From contig REDV01000095.1 of assembly GCA_007695365.1 (NCBI GenBank), positions 1 to 55,285 of the forward strand: a stretch of 55,285 bases of DNA. The letters run 5' to 3'. A program made the translations under genes and the position numbers. The stretch comes from Cryomorphaceae bacterium. GTDB taxonomy: Bacteria > Bacteroidota > Bacteroidia > Flavobacteriales_D > SKUL01. This document shows, piece by piece, positions 46,158 to 55,285 of the stretch. The number at the start of each line of letters is the position of its first letter. Within the stretch, counting starts at the first letter, position 1. The notes beneath the pieces were generated by a model. It was not told the DNA's origin. It was given only the letters and a program-made list of their open reading frames with translations, and searched no databases.

Positions 46158-47498
46158 ATGAAGAACTTTATCGATACCATCAAGAACATCTGGAAAATCG
46201 AAGACCTTCGGTTCAGGATTCTCATTACCCTGGGTTTCCTGCTTATTTACCGAATCGGATCTTTTGTGGTGCTTCCCGGTGTTGACTCGGCGGCACTCGA
46301 AGTAGCCAATGCCGGTGGTGGAGGAGGTCTTGGCGACCTGCTCTCACTCTTTACCGGAGGAGCTTTCTCTCGTGCGTCTATCTTCGCGCTGGGAATTATG
46401 CCCTACATCTCTGCTTCGATTATCATGCAGTTGATGGGTGTGGCGGTTCCAGCCATCCAAAAGATGCAGAAAGAAGGTGAAAGCGGTCGAAAGAAAATCA
46501 CACAGTACACCCGTTTGCTCACCATCCTGATTACCGTTTTCCAGGCACCCACCTATATCGTGGCTACCGTGCCTGCCGAAGCGCGTCTGGATGATACCGC
46601 TTTCTGGTGGACCATGACAACCATTATCCTTTCTACAGGTACACTCTTTGTAATGTGGCTGGGAGAAAAGATTACCGACAAAGGAATCGGAAACGGAATC
46701 TCAATGATTATCATGATTGGTATCATTGCCGGGTTGCCCACAGCCTTTGCACAGGAAGTAGTAGGGCGCCTCGGCCCAGGTGGTGGAGGCTTGGTAATTC
46801 TCCTCATTGAAATGGTGATTCTGCTCGTGGTAATCGGTGCAACAGTTGCGCTGGTGCAAGCCGTTCGACGTGTACCTATTCAATTTGCCCGCCGAACTGC
46901 CGGACCGGGAGGAGCACAGGTGCAAGGAGCACGTCAGTACCTTCCGCTCAAGGTGAACGCAGCAGGGGTAATGCCTATCATCTTTGCCCAGGCAATCATG
47001 TTCATTCCGCTTTATGTGGCTCAGGCCCTCGAGGCTGAGCCCGGAGCGTTCCTGAATTCGTTGGTGGATTTTAACGGACTCTGGTATAACGTGTTGTTCT
47101 TTGTGGTGATTATTGCATTTACCTACTTCTACACAGCCATTACAGTGAACCACAACGAAATGGCCGATAACCTGAAGCGTAACGGCGGCTTTATTCCCGG
47201 TGTAAAACCCGGTCGTGAAACTGCCGACTTTATTGATACAGTGCTTTCGCGCATTACCCTGCCGGGGTCCATTTTCCTGGGTCTGGTGGCTATCCTGCCT
47301 GCTTTTGCAGTTCAGTTTGGCGTAAAGCAGGGCTTTGCCATTTTCTTCGGAGGAACCTCTCTGCTGATCATGGTTGGGGTAATTCTTGATACACTGCAGC
47401 AAATTGAAAGCCACCTGTTGATGCGTCACTACGACGGATTGATGGAAACCGGCCGACTCAAGGGCAGAAGAGATTCTGTGTTTGGAATGACAGGATAA
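46158..47498 (+). CDS. secY: Preprotein translocase subunit SecY
   Basis: 446 residues with ten hydrophobic segments; the inner-membrane channel through which the many signal-peptide proteins of this window would pass. Segment 2 region [16 protein letters not shown], cytosolic loop [11 protein letters not shown], and [12 protein letters not shown] are typical. A glycine-rich [17 protein letters not shown] plug precedes segment 2. Start 5 nt after rplO. Confidence 0.98.
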   Translation: MKNFIDTIKNIWKIEDLRFRILITLGFLLIYRIGSFVVLPGVDSAALEVANAGGGGGLGDLLSLFTGGAFSRASIFALGIMPYISASIIMQLMGVAVPAIQKMQKEGESGRKKITQYTRLLTILITVFQAPTYIVATVPAEARLDDTAFWWTMTTIILSTGTLFVMWLGEKITDKGIGNGISMIIMIGIIAGLPTAFAQEVVGRLGPGGGGLVILLIEMVILLVVIGATVALVQAVRRVPIQFARRTAGPGGAQVQGARQYLPLKVNAAGVMPIIFAQAIMFIPLYVAQALEAEPGAFLNSLVDFNGLWYNVLFFVVIIAFTYFYTAITVNHNEMADNLKRNGGFIPGVKPGRETADFIDTVLSRITLPGSIFLGLVAILPAFAVQFGVKQGFAIFFGGTSLLIMVGVILDTLQQIESHLLMRHYDGLMETGRLKGRRDSVFGMTG

Positions 47499-47506
47499 AA
47501 CAAATC

Positions 47507-47725
47507 ATGGCAAAACAAACATCCATAGAGCAGGACGGCGTAATTGTGGAGGCACTCTCCAACGCAATGTTCAAGGTAGAGCTGGAAAACGGTCATACCA
47601 TCGTTGCGCACATCTCTGGTAAAATGCGAATGAACTACATCCGCATTCTCCCCGGTGATAAAGTGAAAGTGGAAATGTCGCCATACGACTTAACAAAAGG
47701 AAGAATAACATTCAGATACAAATAG
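47507..47725 (+). CDS. infA: Translation initiation factor IF-1
   Basis: 72 residues, OB-fold. It binds the A site during initiation. [39 protein letters not shown] and the final [12 protein letters not shown] are nearly invariant. Confidence 0.98.
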   Translation: MAKQTSIEQDGVIVEALSNAMFKVELENGHTIVAHISGKMRMNYIRILPGDKVKVEMSPYDLTKGRITFRYK

Positions 47726-47755
47726 GTTCCGGTTGGAACCCCAAAGAAGGAAGCG

Positions 47756-47872
47756 ATGAAAATCAGAGCATCACTCAAAAAACGAAGCGCCGATTGCAAG
47801 ATTGTACGGCGAAAGGGGAAGTTGTACATCATCAACAAGAAAAACCCCAAGTTAAAACAACGACAAGGATAA
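47756..47872 (+). CDS. rpmJ: 50S ribosomal protein L36, zinc-free form
   Basis: 38 residues ([20 protein letters not shown] then [18 protein letters not shown]). It is the usual spc-operon gene after infA. Only one Cys remains, so the CxxC...C...H zinc ribbon is absent. It binds 23S rRNA near the GTPase-associated region. Confidence 0.96.
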   Translation: MKIRASLKKRSADCKIVRRKGKLYIINKKNPKLKQRQG

Positions 47873-47889
47873 TTAATACGCACTGAATT

Positions 47890-48267
47890 ATGGCTCGTAT
47901 AGCAGGGATTGACTTGCCCAAAAACAAGAGAGGAGAAGTAGCTCTCACCTACATTTTCGGAATCGGATCGACCACGGCCCGCAAAATTCTGACCGATGCC
48001 AATGTTGGTTTCGAAGTGAAGGTGAACGACTGGAACGATGAGCAGCTTACTGCCATCCGTTCGATCATCAACGATCAAATCAAGGTAGAGGGAGCGCTCC
48101 GTTCTGAAATCCAAACCAACATCAAGCGATTGATGGACATCGGATGCTACCGTGGTATTCGCCACCGTACCGGGCTGCCCCTGCGCGGACAGCGAACCAA
48201 GAACAACTCGCGTACCCGAAAAGGAAAGAGAAAAACCGTAGCCAACAAGAAGAAGGCTACTAAATAA
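47890..48267 (+). CDS. rpsM: 30S ribosomal protein S13
   Basis: 125 residues. It forms the head bridge to the 50S subunit and touches P-site t[23 protein letters not shown], the helix-hairpin-helix region and [20 protein letters not shown] are conserved; the tail is Lys-rich. Confidence 0.98.
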   Translation: MARIAGIDLPKNKRGEVALTYIFGIGSTTARKILTDANVGFEVKVNDWNDEQLTAIRSIINDQIKVEGALRSEIQTNIKRLMDIGCYRGIRHRTGLPLRGQRTKNNSRTRKGKRKTVANKKKATK

Positions 48268-48276
48268 GCTTTAAAC

Positions 48277-48663
48277 ATGGCAAAAGCAGCGTCAAAAAAG
48301 AAAAAGCAGGTAAAAGTGGATGCGGTTGGACAAGCCCACATCCAGGCTACCTTCAACAACATCATCATATCGCTTACCAACGCACAAGGTCAGGTGATTT
48401 CATGGTCTTCGGCCGGTAAACAAGGTTTCCGCGGTTCAAAAAAGAACACCCCCTACGCCGCCCAGGTGGCTGCTGAGGATTGCGCGAAAGAAGCCTATGA
48501 ATACGGCCTGCGCAAGGTGAAGGTGTTTGTAAAAGGTCCCGGCTCAGGCCGCGAATCTGCTATCCGCTCCATTCACAACAGCGGTATCGAAGTAACCGAA
48601 ATCGTGGACGTAACCCCGCTTCCTCACAATGGATGCCGTCCTCCCAAGAAACGAAGAGTATAA
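48277..48663 (+). CDS. rpsK: 30S ribosomal protein S11
   Basis: 128 residues on the platform near the E-site m[43 protein letters not shown] and the end [18 protein letters not shown] are diagnostic. 9 nt after rpsM. Confidence 0.98.
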   Translation: MAKAASKKKKQVKVDAVGQAHIQATFNNIIISLTNAQGQVISWSSAGKQGFRGSKKNTPYAAQVAAEDCAKEAYEYGLRKVKVFVKGPGSGRESAIRSIHNSGIEVTEIVDVTPLPHNGCRPPKKRRV

Positions 48664-48687
48664 TCATCCGCAAGAAAAAGCACAGTA

Positions 48688-49293
48688 ATGGCAAGATACA
48701 GAGGCCCCAAATCAAAGATTGCACGTAAGTTCAAAGAGCCCATCTTTGGGCCCGACAAAGCGCTTGAGCGCAAGAACTACCCCCCCGGAATGCACGGACC
48801 GGACAAACGCCGCTCCAAGCAATCGGAATACGCCGTGCAGCTCGCCGAGAAGCAAAAGGCCAAATACACCTATGGAATCCTGGAGCGTCAGTTCCGCAAC
48901 ATCTTTGAGCGTGCCTCACGCAAAAAAGGTATCACCGGGGTATTGCTGCTCCAGTTCTGCGAGGCACGCCTGGATAACACCGTGTTCCGCATGGGGCTCG
49001 CTAACAGCCGTCGTCAGGCGCGTCAGCTCGTAACGCACCGTCACATCACCGTAAACGGAGAAGTGGTGAACGTACCTTCGTACGAGTTGCGTCCGGGCGA
49101 TAGCATTGCTGTACGCGAGAAATCAAAATCGCTCGAAGTAATTTCATCAGCGCTCGCTTCAAGCAACAAGAAGCACGACTGGTTGTCGTTTGACCGCAAC
49201 ACCATGAGCGGCTCCTTCCTCAACCTTCCTGAGCGCGAGCAAATCCCTGAGAATATCAAGGAGCAGCTCATCGTGGAACTTTACTCGAAATAA
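48688..49293 (+). CDS. rpsD: 30S ribosomal protein S4, zinc-free form
   Basis: 201 residues. A primary 16S binder and decoding-fidelity protein. The N-terminus [20 protein letters not shown] has none of the zinc cysteines found in some S4 types. The S4 RNA-binding domain [20 protein letters not shown] continues with [12 protein letters not shown]. In E. coli it regulates the alpha operon. Confidence 0.98.
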   Translation: MARYRGPKSKIARKFKEPIFGPDKALERKNYPPGMHGPDKRRSKQSEYAVQLAEKQKAKYTYGILERQFRNIFERASRKKGITGVLLLQFCEARLDNTVFRMGLANSRRQARQLVTHRHITVNGEVVNVPSYELRPGDSIAVREKSKSLEVISSALASSNKKHDWLSFDRNTMSGSFLNLPEREQIPENIKEQLIVELYSK

Positions 49294-49326
49294 TCACTGA
49301 ACAACAAACCGTCAATATAGACCGCC

Positions 49327-50319
49327 ATGGCAATTTTAGAATTCCAGAAACCCGATAAAGTAGTGATGATCAGTTCTGACCACCAATCAGGTCAGTTTGA
49401 GTTCAGACCGCTTGAACCGGGATTCGGTATCACCATCGGTAACGCACTTCGCCGCATTTTGCTTTCTTCACTCGAGGGCTTTGCCATCACTTCCGTGAAG
49501 ATTGAAGGTGTAGATCACGAATTCGCCACCATCAAAGGTGTGGTAGAGGATGTGACCAACATTGTGCTCAACCTTAAACAAGTGCGCTTTAAGCGTCAGA
49601 TTGACGATACCGAAACCGAAAAGGTGAACGTTTCGATTACCGGAAAAGACGTGATTACAGCCGGCGATATCGGTGAATTTACTTCTGCTTTCCAGGTACT
49701 GAACCCCGACCACGTGATCTGCCACCTCGAGCCCAAAGTAAAACTCGAAATGGAACTCACCATCAGCAAAGGTCGCGGTTATGTTCCTGCCGAAGAGAAT
49801 CGCGTATCTAATGCTCCGGTTGGAACCATCTTTACAGATGCCATCTTTACCCCTGTGAAAAACGTGAATTACCACGTGGAAAACTACCGTGTTGAGCAGA
49901 AAACCGACTACGAAAAACTCGTAATCGAGCTTACAAGCGACGGTTCAATCACCCCCAAAGATGCGCTTCAGGAAGCCGCAAAAGTGCTGATTCATCACTT
50001 TATGCTCTTCTCAGACGAGAAAATTACCCTCGACAATGAAGAAAAACTCGAAACCGAAGAGTTCGACGAATCATCGTTGCACATGCGTCAGTTACTCAAA
50101 ACCAAACTGGTTGACATGGACCTCTCGGTGCGCGCGCTCAACTGCCTCAAGGCAGCCGACATCGAAACCCTTGGAGACCTGGTTAGCTTCAACAAGAACG
50201 ACCTGCTCAAGTTCCGCAACTTCGGTAAGAAGTCGCTTACTGAGCTCGAGGACCTTATCGAAGCGAAAGGACTCTCTTTCGGAATGAACGTTTCGAAATA
50301 CAAACTTGACAAAGACTAA
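49327..50319 (+). CDS. rpoA: RNA polymerase alpha subunit
   Basis: 330 residues. The N-terminal domain dimerises and assembles beta subunits ([20 protein letters not shown]). The C-terminal domain contacts UP elements and activators ([20 protein letters not shown] type helix-hairpin-helix, [16 protein letters not shown]). Normal length; located between rpsD and rplQ as usual. Confidence 0.98.
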   Translation: MAILEFQKPDKVVMISSDHQSGQFEFRPLEPGFGITIGNALRRILLSSLEGFAITSVKIEGVDHEFATIKGVVEDVTNIVLNLKQVRFKRQIDDTETEKVNVSITGKDVITAGDIGEFTSAFQVLNPDHVICHLEPKVKLEMELTISKGRGYVPAEENRVSNAPVGTIFTDAIFTPVKNVNYHVENYRVEQKTDYEKLVIELTSDGSITPKDALQEAAKVLIHHFMLFSDEKITLDNEEKLETEEFDESSLHMRQLLKTKLVDMDLSVRALNCLKAADIETLGDLVSFNKNDLLKFRNFGKKSLTELEDLIEAKGLSFGMNVSKYKLDKD

Positions 50320-50358
50320 AAACCCATTCAGCAAAGCTGAACATAGTACACCAAGAAG

Positions 50359-51030
50359 ATGAGACACGGAAAGAAAATCAATCCGCTCGGACGTAAGAAA
50401 GGCCACCGCGAACTGATGTTGTCAAACATGGCTTGCTCGCTTATTGAGCACAAGCGCATCAACACCACGCTCGCAAAAGGTAAAGAATTGCGCAAATACG
50501 TTGAGCCGTTGATCACCAAATCAAAAGAAGACTCAACCCACTCACGCCGCGTGGTATTCAGCTACCTGCGCAGCAAGGAGGCGGTAACTGAGCTGTTTCG
50601 CGAAGTAGCTCCTAAAATTGCCGAGCGCCCCGGAGGGTACGTGCGTATCCTTAAAACCGGTCGCCGCCTCGGTGATGGTGCCGAGCTTTGCATGGTTGAA
50701 CTGGTTGACTTCAACGAGCTGTTGCTGAACACCGAGAAGAAAACCAAATCGCGCAGAAGCCGTCGTGGTGGTAAAAAGCAAGGTGCTCCGGAAGCAACCC
50801 CTGCCGCCGAAGCTGAAGTAAAGCAGGAAGAGCCCAAGGGTGAAGCAGCCGCTGCAGAAGCTACTGAGGCAGCACCCGCTGAAACTTCAGCCGAAGCAGA
50901 AGACACAACGAAAAAGGCTACCGACGAGGATCCCGAAGCTTCTGCTCCTGATGCAGCCGCCGGTGAGACTCCCGCCAGCGAAGAGAAGAAAGAAGAAGGC
51001 GACGGCGAAACAAAAAAAGACGAAGCCTAA
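50359..51030 (+). CDS. rplQ: 50S ribosomal protein L17 with long acidic Ala/Glu-rich tail
   Basis: 223 residues against about 120-160 in most bacteria. The core is the normal L17 near the tunnel exit ([60 protein letters not shown]). After a basic stretch ([15 protein letters not shown], near 128-143), about 80 residues of low complexity rich in Ala, Glu, Pro, Thr and Lys extend to the end. Long, charged L17 tails are frequent in Bacteroidota; the function is not known. A terminator follows. Confidence 0.96.
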   Translation: MRHGKKINPLGRKKGHRELMLSNMACSLIEHKRINTTLAKGKELRKYVEPLITKSKEDSTHSRRVVFSYLRSKEAVTELFREVAPKIAERPGGYVRILKTGRRLGDGAELCMVELVDFNELLLNTEKKTKSRRSRRGGKKQGAPEATPAAEAEVKQEEPKGEAAAAEATEAAPAETSAEAEDTTKKATDEDPEASAPDAAAGETPASEEKKEEGDGETKKDEA

Positions 51031-51052
51031 ATTGACAACATTACTCACACCG

Positions 51053-51088
51053 AAAGGGATAATGCCAACCGCATTATCCCTTTTTTTT
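51053..51088 (+). terminator. Rho-independent terminator after rplQ
   Basis: A 13-bp perfect stem, aaagggataatgc (51053-51065) and gcattatcccttt (51071-51083), with loop caacc and a T-run to 51088. It ends the ribosomal part; carA starts 16 nt later, so carA-eno may rely on read-through or a promoter in the hairpin region. Confidence 0.88.
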
Positions 51089-51104
51089 GACCAAATTTGT
51101 ACCC

Positions 51105-52220
51105 ATGGAAACTTTTGACACAACCCTGATGCTCGAAGATGGCACCGTCTTCAAAGGCAGGTCGGTAGGTGCTCGTGGAACCACTACCGGCGAGATCGCT
51201 TTTAACACCGGAATGACCGGATACCAGGAAATCTTTACAGACCCGTCCTACGTAGGGCAAATTCTCGTAATGGCTACCTCACACATCGGAAACTACGGAA
51301 CCTTCAGCGAAGAGGTTGAATCCGAAGGTGTGAAGATATCCGGGCTGGTGGTGAAGAAGTTTTCTAAAACCTACAGTCGCCCCATCGGAGATGCTTCGCT
51401 TCAGGATTATCTGGAACGCGACGGCCTGGTGGGTATTGCCGACGTGGATACACGAGCCCTCGTTCGCCACATTCGCGATAAAGGGGCCATGAATGCCATT
51501 ATCTCCTCTGAAATAGAAGATTTGGATGAACTCCGTAGGCGGCTCGCAGAAGTGCCGTCTATGCAAGGGCTTGAGCTTTCATCGCGTGTTACCACAGATA
51601 AGGCTTACACCGCAGGCGAAGGAAACAACGGTCCGAAGGTGGCTCTGCTGGATCTGGGCGTAAAAACAAATATTGTTCGTTGCCTTACCGAACGTGGTTG
51701 CGTGGTTCGCGTATTTCCCATGCACACAGGTCTCGATGAAATGGAAGCCTGGAAGCCTGAAGGATACATGCTCTCTAATGGTCCCGGCGACCCTGCAGCC
51801 ATGCCCGGAGTGATTGAAACTGTAAAAGGTATCGCAGCCACCGGCCGACCGGTGTTTGGTATTTGTTTAGGACACCAGGTGCTGGCGCTGAGCCAGGGAC
51901 TCAAAACCACCAAAATGTTTAACGGCCACCGTGGTATTAACCATCCCGTGAAGAACCTGATTACCGGAAAATGCGAGGTAACATCGCAGAACCACGGCTT
52001 TGTGGTTGACTACGCCGGCGCTGAAGCACACCCCGAAGTGGAAATCACCCACGTGCATCTCAACGACGGCACCCTGGCTGGGCTGAGACTCAAGGGTCGC
52101 CCGGTGTTTTCGGTGCAATACCACCCAGAAGCCTCACCGGGTCCGCATGACTCACGCTACCTTTTTGATCAGTTTGTAGAGAATATGGCCGGTGTAAAGT
52201 CCGAAATGTTGACGATTTAA
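51105..52220 (+). CDS. carA: Carbamoyl-phosphate synthase small (glutaminase) subunit
   Basis: 371 residues from ATG 51105; an in-frame TTG upstream lies in the terminator and was rejected. It hydrolyses glutamine to supply ammonia to CarB for arginine and pyrimidine synthesis. The N-terminal domain has GARGTTTGEIAFNTGMTGYQE. The amidotransferase triad is visible: FGICLGHQVLAL with the Cys nucleophile, and QYHPEASPGPHD with His and Glu. carB is not in the window. Confidence 0.97.
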   Translation: METFDTTLMLEDGTVFKGRSVGARGTTTGEIAFNTGMTGYQEIFTDPSYVGQILVMATSHIGNYGTFSEEVESEGVKISGLVVKKFSKTYSRPIGDASLQDYLERDGLVGIADVDTRALVRHIRDKGAMNAIISSEIEDLDELRRRLAEVPSMQGLELSSRVTTDKAYTAGEGNNGPKVALLDLGVKTNIVRCLTERGCVVRVFPMHTGLDEMEAWKPEGYMLSNGPGDPAAMPGVIETVKGIAATGRPVFGICLGHQVLALSQGLKTTKMFNGHRGINHPVKNLITGKCEVTSQNHGFVVDYAGAEAHPEVEITHVHLNDGTLAGLRLKGRPVFSVQYHPEASPGPHDSRYLFDQFVENMAGVKSEMLTI

Positions 52221-53516
<1,296 letters not shown>

Positions 53517-53611
53517 GAGTGAGACTCAGGGCTCGCATTATCTCAGAGCCTTCGGTTTCTCGGTGAAGATTCTTTGTCAGACTGGATGTTTTGGCCTTAA
53601 AGCTTTCCATA

Positions 53612-54550
53612 ATGCCTGCGCCTAGTGAAAAATCATCGATGGAATTCATTTCAACACCCTCGCCTCTTCAGGAACTTACATCACCATTGTTTGAGCGCAA
53701 AGGGCTGTTTGTCTGGGTTAAGCGAGATGATCTCATCCACCCGGTCATTTCGGGCAATAAATGGCGAAAGCTGAAATATAATTTGCAGGAGGCCCGGCGT
53801 CGCGGTTGTACGCGTATCCTCACTTTTGGTGGAGCTTATAGCAACCACCTGCACGCCACGGCAGGAGCCTGCGCCATGTTGGGAATGTCGTCGATTGGAG
53901 TGGTGCGAGGCGAAGAAACACTGCCTCTCAACAGCACATTGCGCTTTGCAACAGAGCAGGGAATGCACCTGCAGTATGTGTCGCGCTCTGAATACCGCCT
54001 GCGAAATGAGGAAACTTTTCAGCGTGCTTTGCTGGATGATTATCCCGGTTCATACCTTGTGCCTGAGGGCGGGGCCAACGCGGCCGGAGTGCGCGGTTGC
54101 AAGGAGATTGTTGAGGAAGTGGCCATGCCTTTTGACAAAGTTGCGGTGGCTTGTGGAACCGGAACCACATTGGCGGGAATCGCAATGGCTTTGCAACCCG
54201 GTCAGCAGGCTATGGGCTTTTCGGCACTGAAGAACGGCGCTTTTCTGGATGATGAAGTAGCCGCACTTGTGGCTGCAGAAGGCCACAGTAGCGCTTCGCG
54301 CAATTGGACCATCCAAACGGAATACCATTTTGGAGGATACGCCCGCGTTACTCCTGATCTTATTGCCTTTATGCAGCATTTTTACAGGGAGCACGGTTTT
54401 AAGCTCGATCCCGTGTACACGGCCAAAATGTTTTTTGGTGTGTGGGATATGATCGATAGGGGCGCCTTTGCGCGTGGTACCACCTTGCTCCTTGTTCACA
54501 CCGGTGGCCTGCAGGGATTGCAGGGAATGGAAGAGAGGTGGGGGTGGTGA
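53612..54550 (+). CDS. PLP-dependent ACC deaminase / D-cysteine desulfhydrase-like enzyme
   Basis: 312 residues from ATG 53612; ATG 53639 (MEFISTPSPLQEL) is equally plausible. A fold-type II PLP enzyme: VKRDDLIHPVISGNKWRKLK contains the PLP-binding Lys, and FGGAYSNHLHATAG is the substrate-binding loop, with ACGTGTTLAGIA as the phosphate-cradle glycine/threonine stretch. The family cleaves 1-aminocyclopropane-1-carboxylate or D-cysteine; which one cannot be decided by eye. It follows eno after 95 nt and may have its own promoter. Confidence 0.88.
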   Translation: MPAPSEKSSMEFISTPSPLQELTSPLFERKGLFVWVKRDDLIHPVISGNKWRKLKYNLQEARRRGCTRILTFGGAYSNHLHATAGACAMLGMSSIGVVRGEETLPLNSTLRFATEQGMHLQYVSRSEYRLRNEETFQRALLDDYPGSYLVPEGGANAAGVRGCKEIVEEVAMPFDKVAVACGTGTTLAGIAMALQPGQQAMGFSALKNGAFLDDEVAALVAAEGHSSASRNWTIQTEYHFGGYARVTPDLIAFMQHFYREHGFKLDPVYTAKMFFGVWDMIDRGAFARGTTLLLVHTGGLQGLQGMEERWGW

Positions 54551-54768
54551 GTGAGTGATGGTGAATCGTGAAATCTCATAGCAATCTTCCCATACAATTT
54601 TTCGGTTGAAGTCTCATATTTCAATGGGTTCGCATTTTTTGGCCCAATTCACCATCCCGAAGGGATTGAACCTACATAGCATTGCATGTAGTGGGATAAA
54701 TTCGACCCCGACGGGGTCGTACCTTTTTGTGGTTTGATTGTCTTTATACATTCGACCCTTTCAGGGTC

Positions 54769-54930
54769 TTATTCTATCCATTCGAAAAGGTATTCATCCT
54801 GATGTTCAATCTGGTATTTGGCCAAAAAGTCTTTGTATTCCTCTTTGAACGTTCTTTTTCGATGATGCTCTTTTTGATTCTGAATGTATCTAATCACATT
54901 GTCCAGGGCCGAGTGGGAATAAGAAAATGC
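54769..54930 (-). pseudogene. C-terminal fragment of a REP-associated (Y1/IS200-like) transposase, copy 1
   Basis: 53 codons plus TAA: AFSYSHSALDNVIRYIQNQK continuing EHHRKRTFKEEYKDFLAKYQ and ending YLFEWIE. This is the typical C-terminus of RAYT proteins in Bacteroidota (FS.S.S....V..YI.NQ..HH...TF..EY..FL...). Upstream sequence in the repeat (54931 onwards) does not continue the frame, so this copy is truncated. Located next to palindromes that such transposases are thought to act on. Confidence 0.8.
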
Positions 54931-55123
54931 CTATAGCATTCTTCCCATACAATTTTTCGGTTGCAGCCTCATATTTCAATGGATTCGCATTTTTTGGCCC
55001 AATTCACCATCCCGAAGGGATTGAACCTACATAGCATTGCATGTAGTGGGATAAATTCGACCCCGACGGGGTCGTACCTTTTTGTGGTTTGATTGTCTTT
55101 ATACATTCGACCCTTTCAGGGTC

Positions 55124-55285
55124 TTATTCTATCCATTCGAAAAGGTATTCATCCTGATGTTCAATCTGGTATTTGGCCAAAAAGTCTTTGTATTCCTCTT
55201 TGAACGTTCTTTTTCGATGATGCTCTTTTTGATTCTGAATGTATCTAATCACATTGTCCAGGGCCGAGTGGGAATAAGAAAATGC
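55124..55285 (-). CDS. REP-associated transposase C-terminus, copy 2, cut by the window end
   Basis: Same 53-codon frame as copy 1, 355 bp away, open to the last base. The catalytic HUH motif and Tyr would lie further upstream, outside the window, so it could be either an intact gene or another fragment. Its orientation places the palindromes downstream of its stop. Confidence 0.7.
   Translation of the reverse strand, partial: AFSYSHSALDNVIRYIQNQKEHHRKRTFKEEYKDFLAKYQIEHQDEYLFEWIE

Larger units (their letters stand above)
54578..55285. repeat. 355-bp tandem direct repeat with REP-like palindromes, two copies, at the window end
   Basis: Copy 1 is 54578-54932; copy 2 is 54933-55285, and only a few bases differ. 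Each copy contains a perfect hairpin cgacccc-gac-ggggtcg (54703-54719 in copy 1), gaccct-ttc-agggtc, atccc-gaa-gggat and ctacat...atgtag, plus the 3' part of a transposase frame on the minus strand. The window stops exactly at the position equivalent to 54930, so it is likely a contig end caused by this repeat. No other gene is seen after 54550. Confidence 0.9.

Noticed and set aside
46701-47429. 242-codon minus-strand frame
   Set aside because: Antisense to secY; composition (His, Asn, Gln rich) is typical of a shadow frame.
54727-54936. 69-codon plus-strand frame with hydrophobic residues
   Set aside because: Antisense of the transposase C-terminus; the minus-strand product matches a known family.
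54578-55285. Possible CRISPR array at the right edge because of repeated palindromes
   Set aside because: Only two copies of a 355-bp unit, no short regularly spaced repeats and no unique spacers.

Overview
The window comes from a member of the Bacteroidota. Evidence: the ribosomal super-operon runs str (without tuf), S10, spc, alpha, carA, eno without interruption. Two promoters fit the TTG-N19-21-TAnnTTTG pattern of this phylum. FISUMP, PEGA, DUF3078, C1q-tailed and tip-lipoprotein families are present. The rplQ-carA-eno junction points to Flavobacteriales or a relative, which is inference only. I see no rRNA, tRNA or CRISPR array. The right edge stops inside a tandem repeat, as expected of a contig end.

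Layout. (1) 1-4163, minus strand: a UvrD/RecB-like helicase, cut by the window start, preceded in its operon by an 889-residue protein with a RecB-type PD-(D/E)XK nuclease domain, so an AddAB-like pair of unusual build. (2) 4164-11250, plus strand: an accessory island of small cytosolic proteins with no family I can name. Five of them (A1, B1, A2, B2, A3) share a tryptophan near residue 30 and a signature [LF][WF]xx[IV]N about 55-64 residues later, so they look like one locally amplified family. A sixth, shorter protein may be related. Two further genes, G1 and G2, are paralogues of about 320 residues. Two inverted copies of a 162-bp MITE-like element bracket most of the island, and one separates G1 from G2. 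(3) 11395-19836, minus strand: a tight seven-gene operon in which every product has a signal peptide (LPP20-like, NTF2-like, PEGA, FISUMP and DUF1566 domains). (4) 20000-22742: a clipped IS3 end, a solo PD-(D/E)XK protein and an AbiE toxin-antitoxin pair, a small defence-like patch. (5) 22874-33715: fabD, a two-gene M16 peptidase operon, an MFS transporter, an MscS channel, a DUF3078 protein and a 1173-residue exported protein with YadA-head-like repeats and a C1q-like tail. (6) 33970-53516: the ribosomal super-operon with fusA, secY, infA, rpoA, carA and eno. (7) 53612-55285: a PLP-dependent ACC deaminase/D-cysteine desulfhydrase-like gene, then a 355-bp tandem repeat carrying the 3' end of a REP-associated (Y1/IS200-like) transposase and palindromes.

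The best candidate for an undescribed system is the 4.6-11.2 kb island: a repeated protein family with conserved leader sequences, next to a helicase-nuclease operon and bracketed by inverted mobile-like repeats. Its function cannot be read from sequence alone. An array of immunity or defence modules is one hypothesis. The seven-gene secreted operon is the second candidate.
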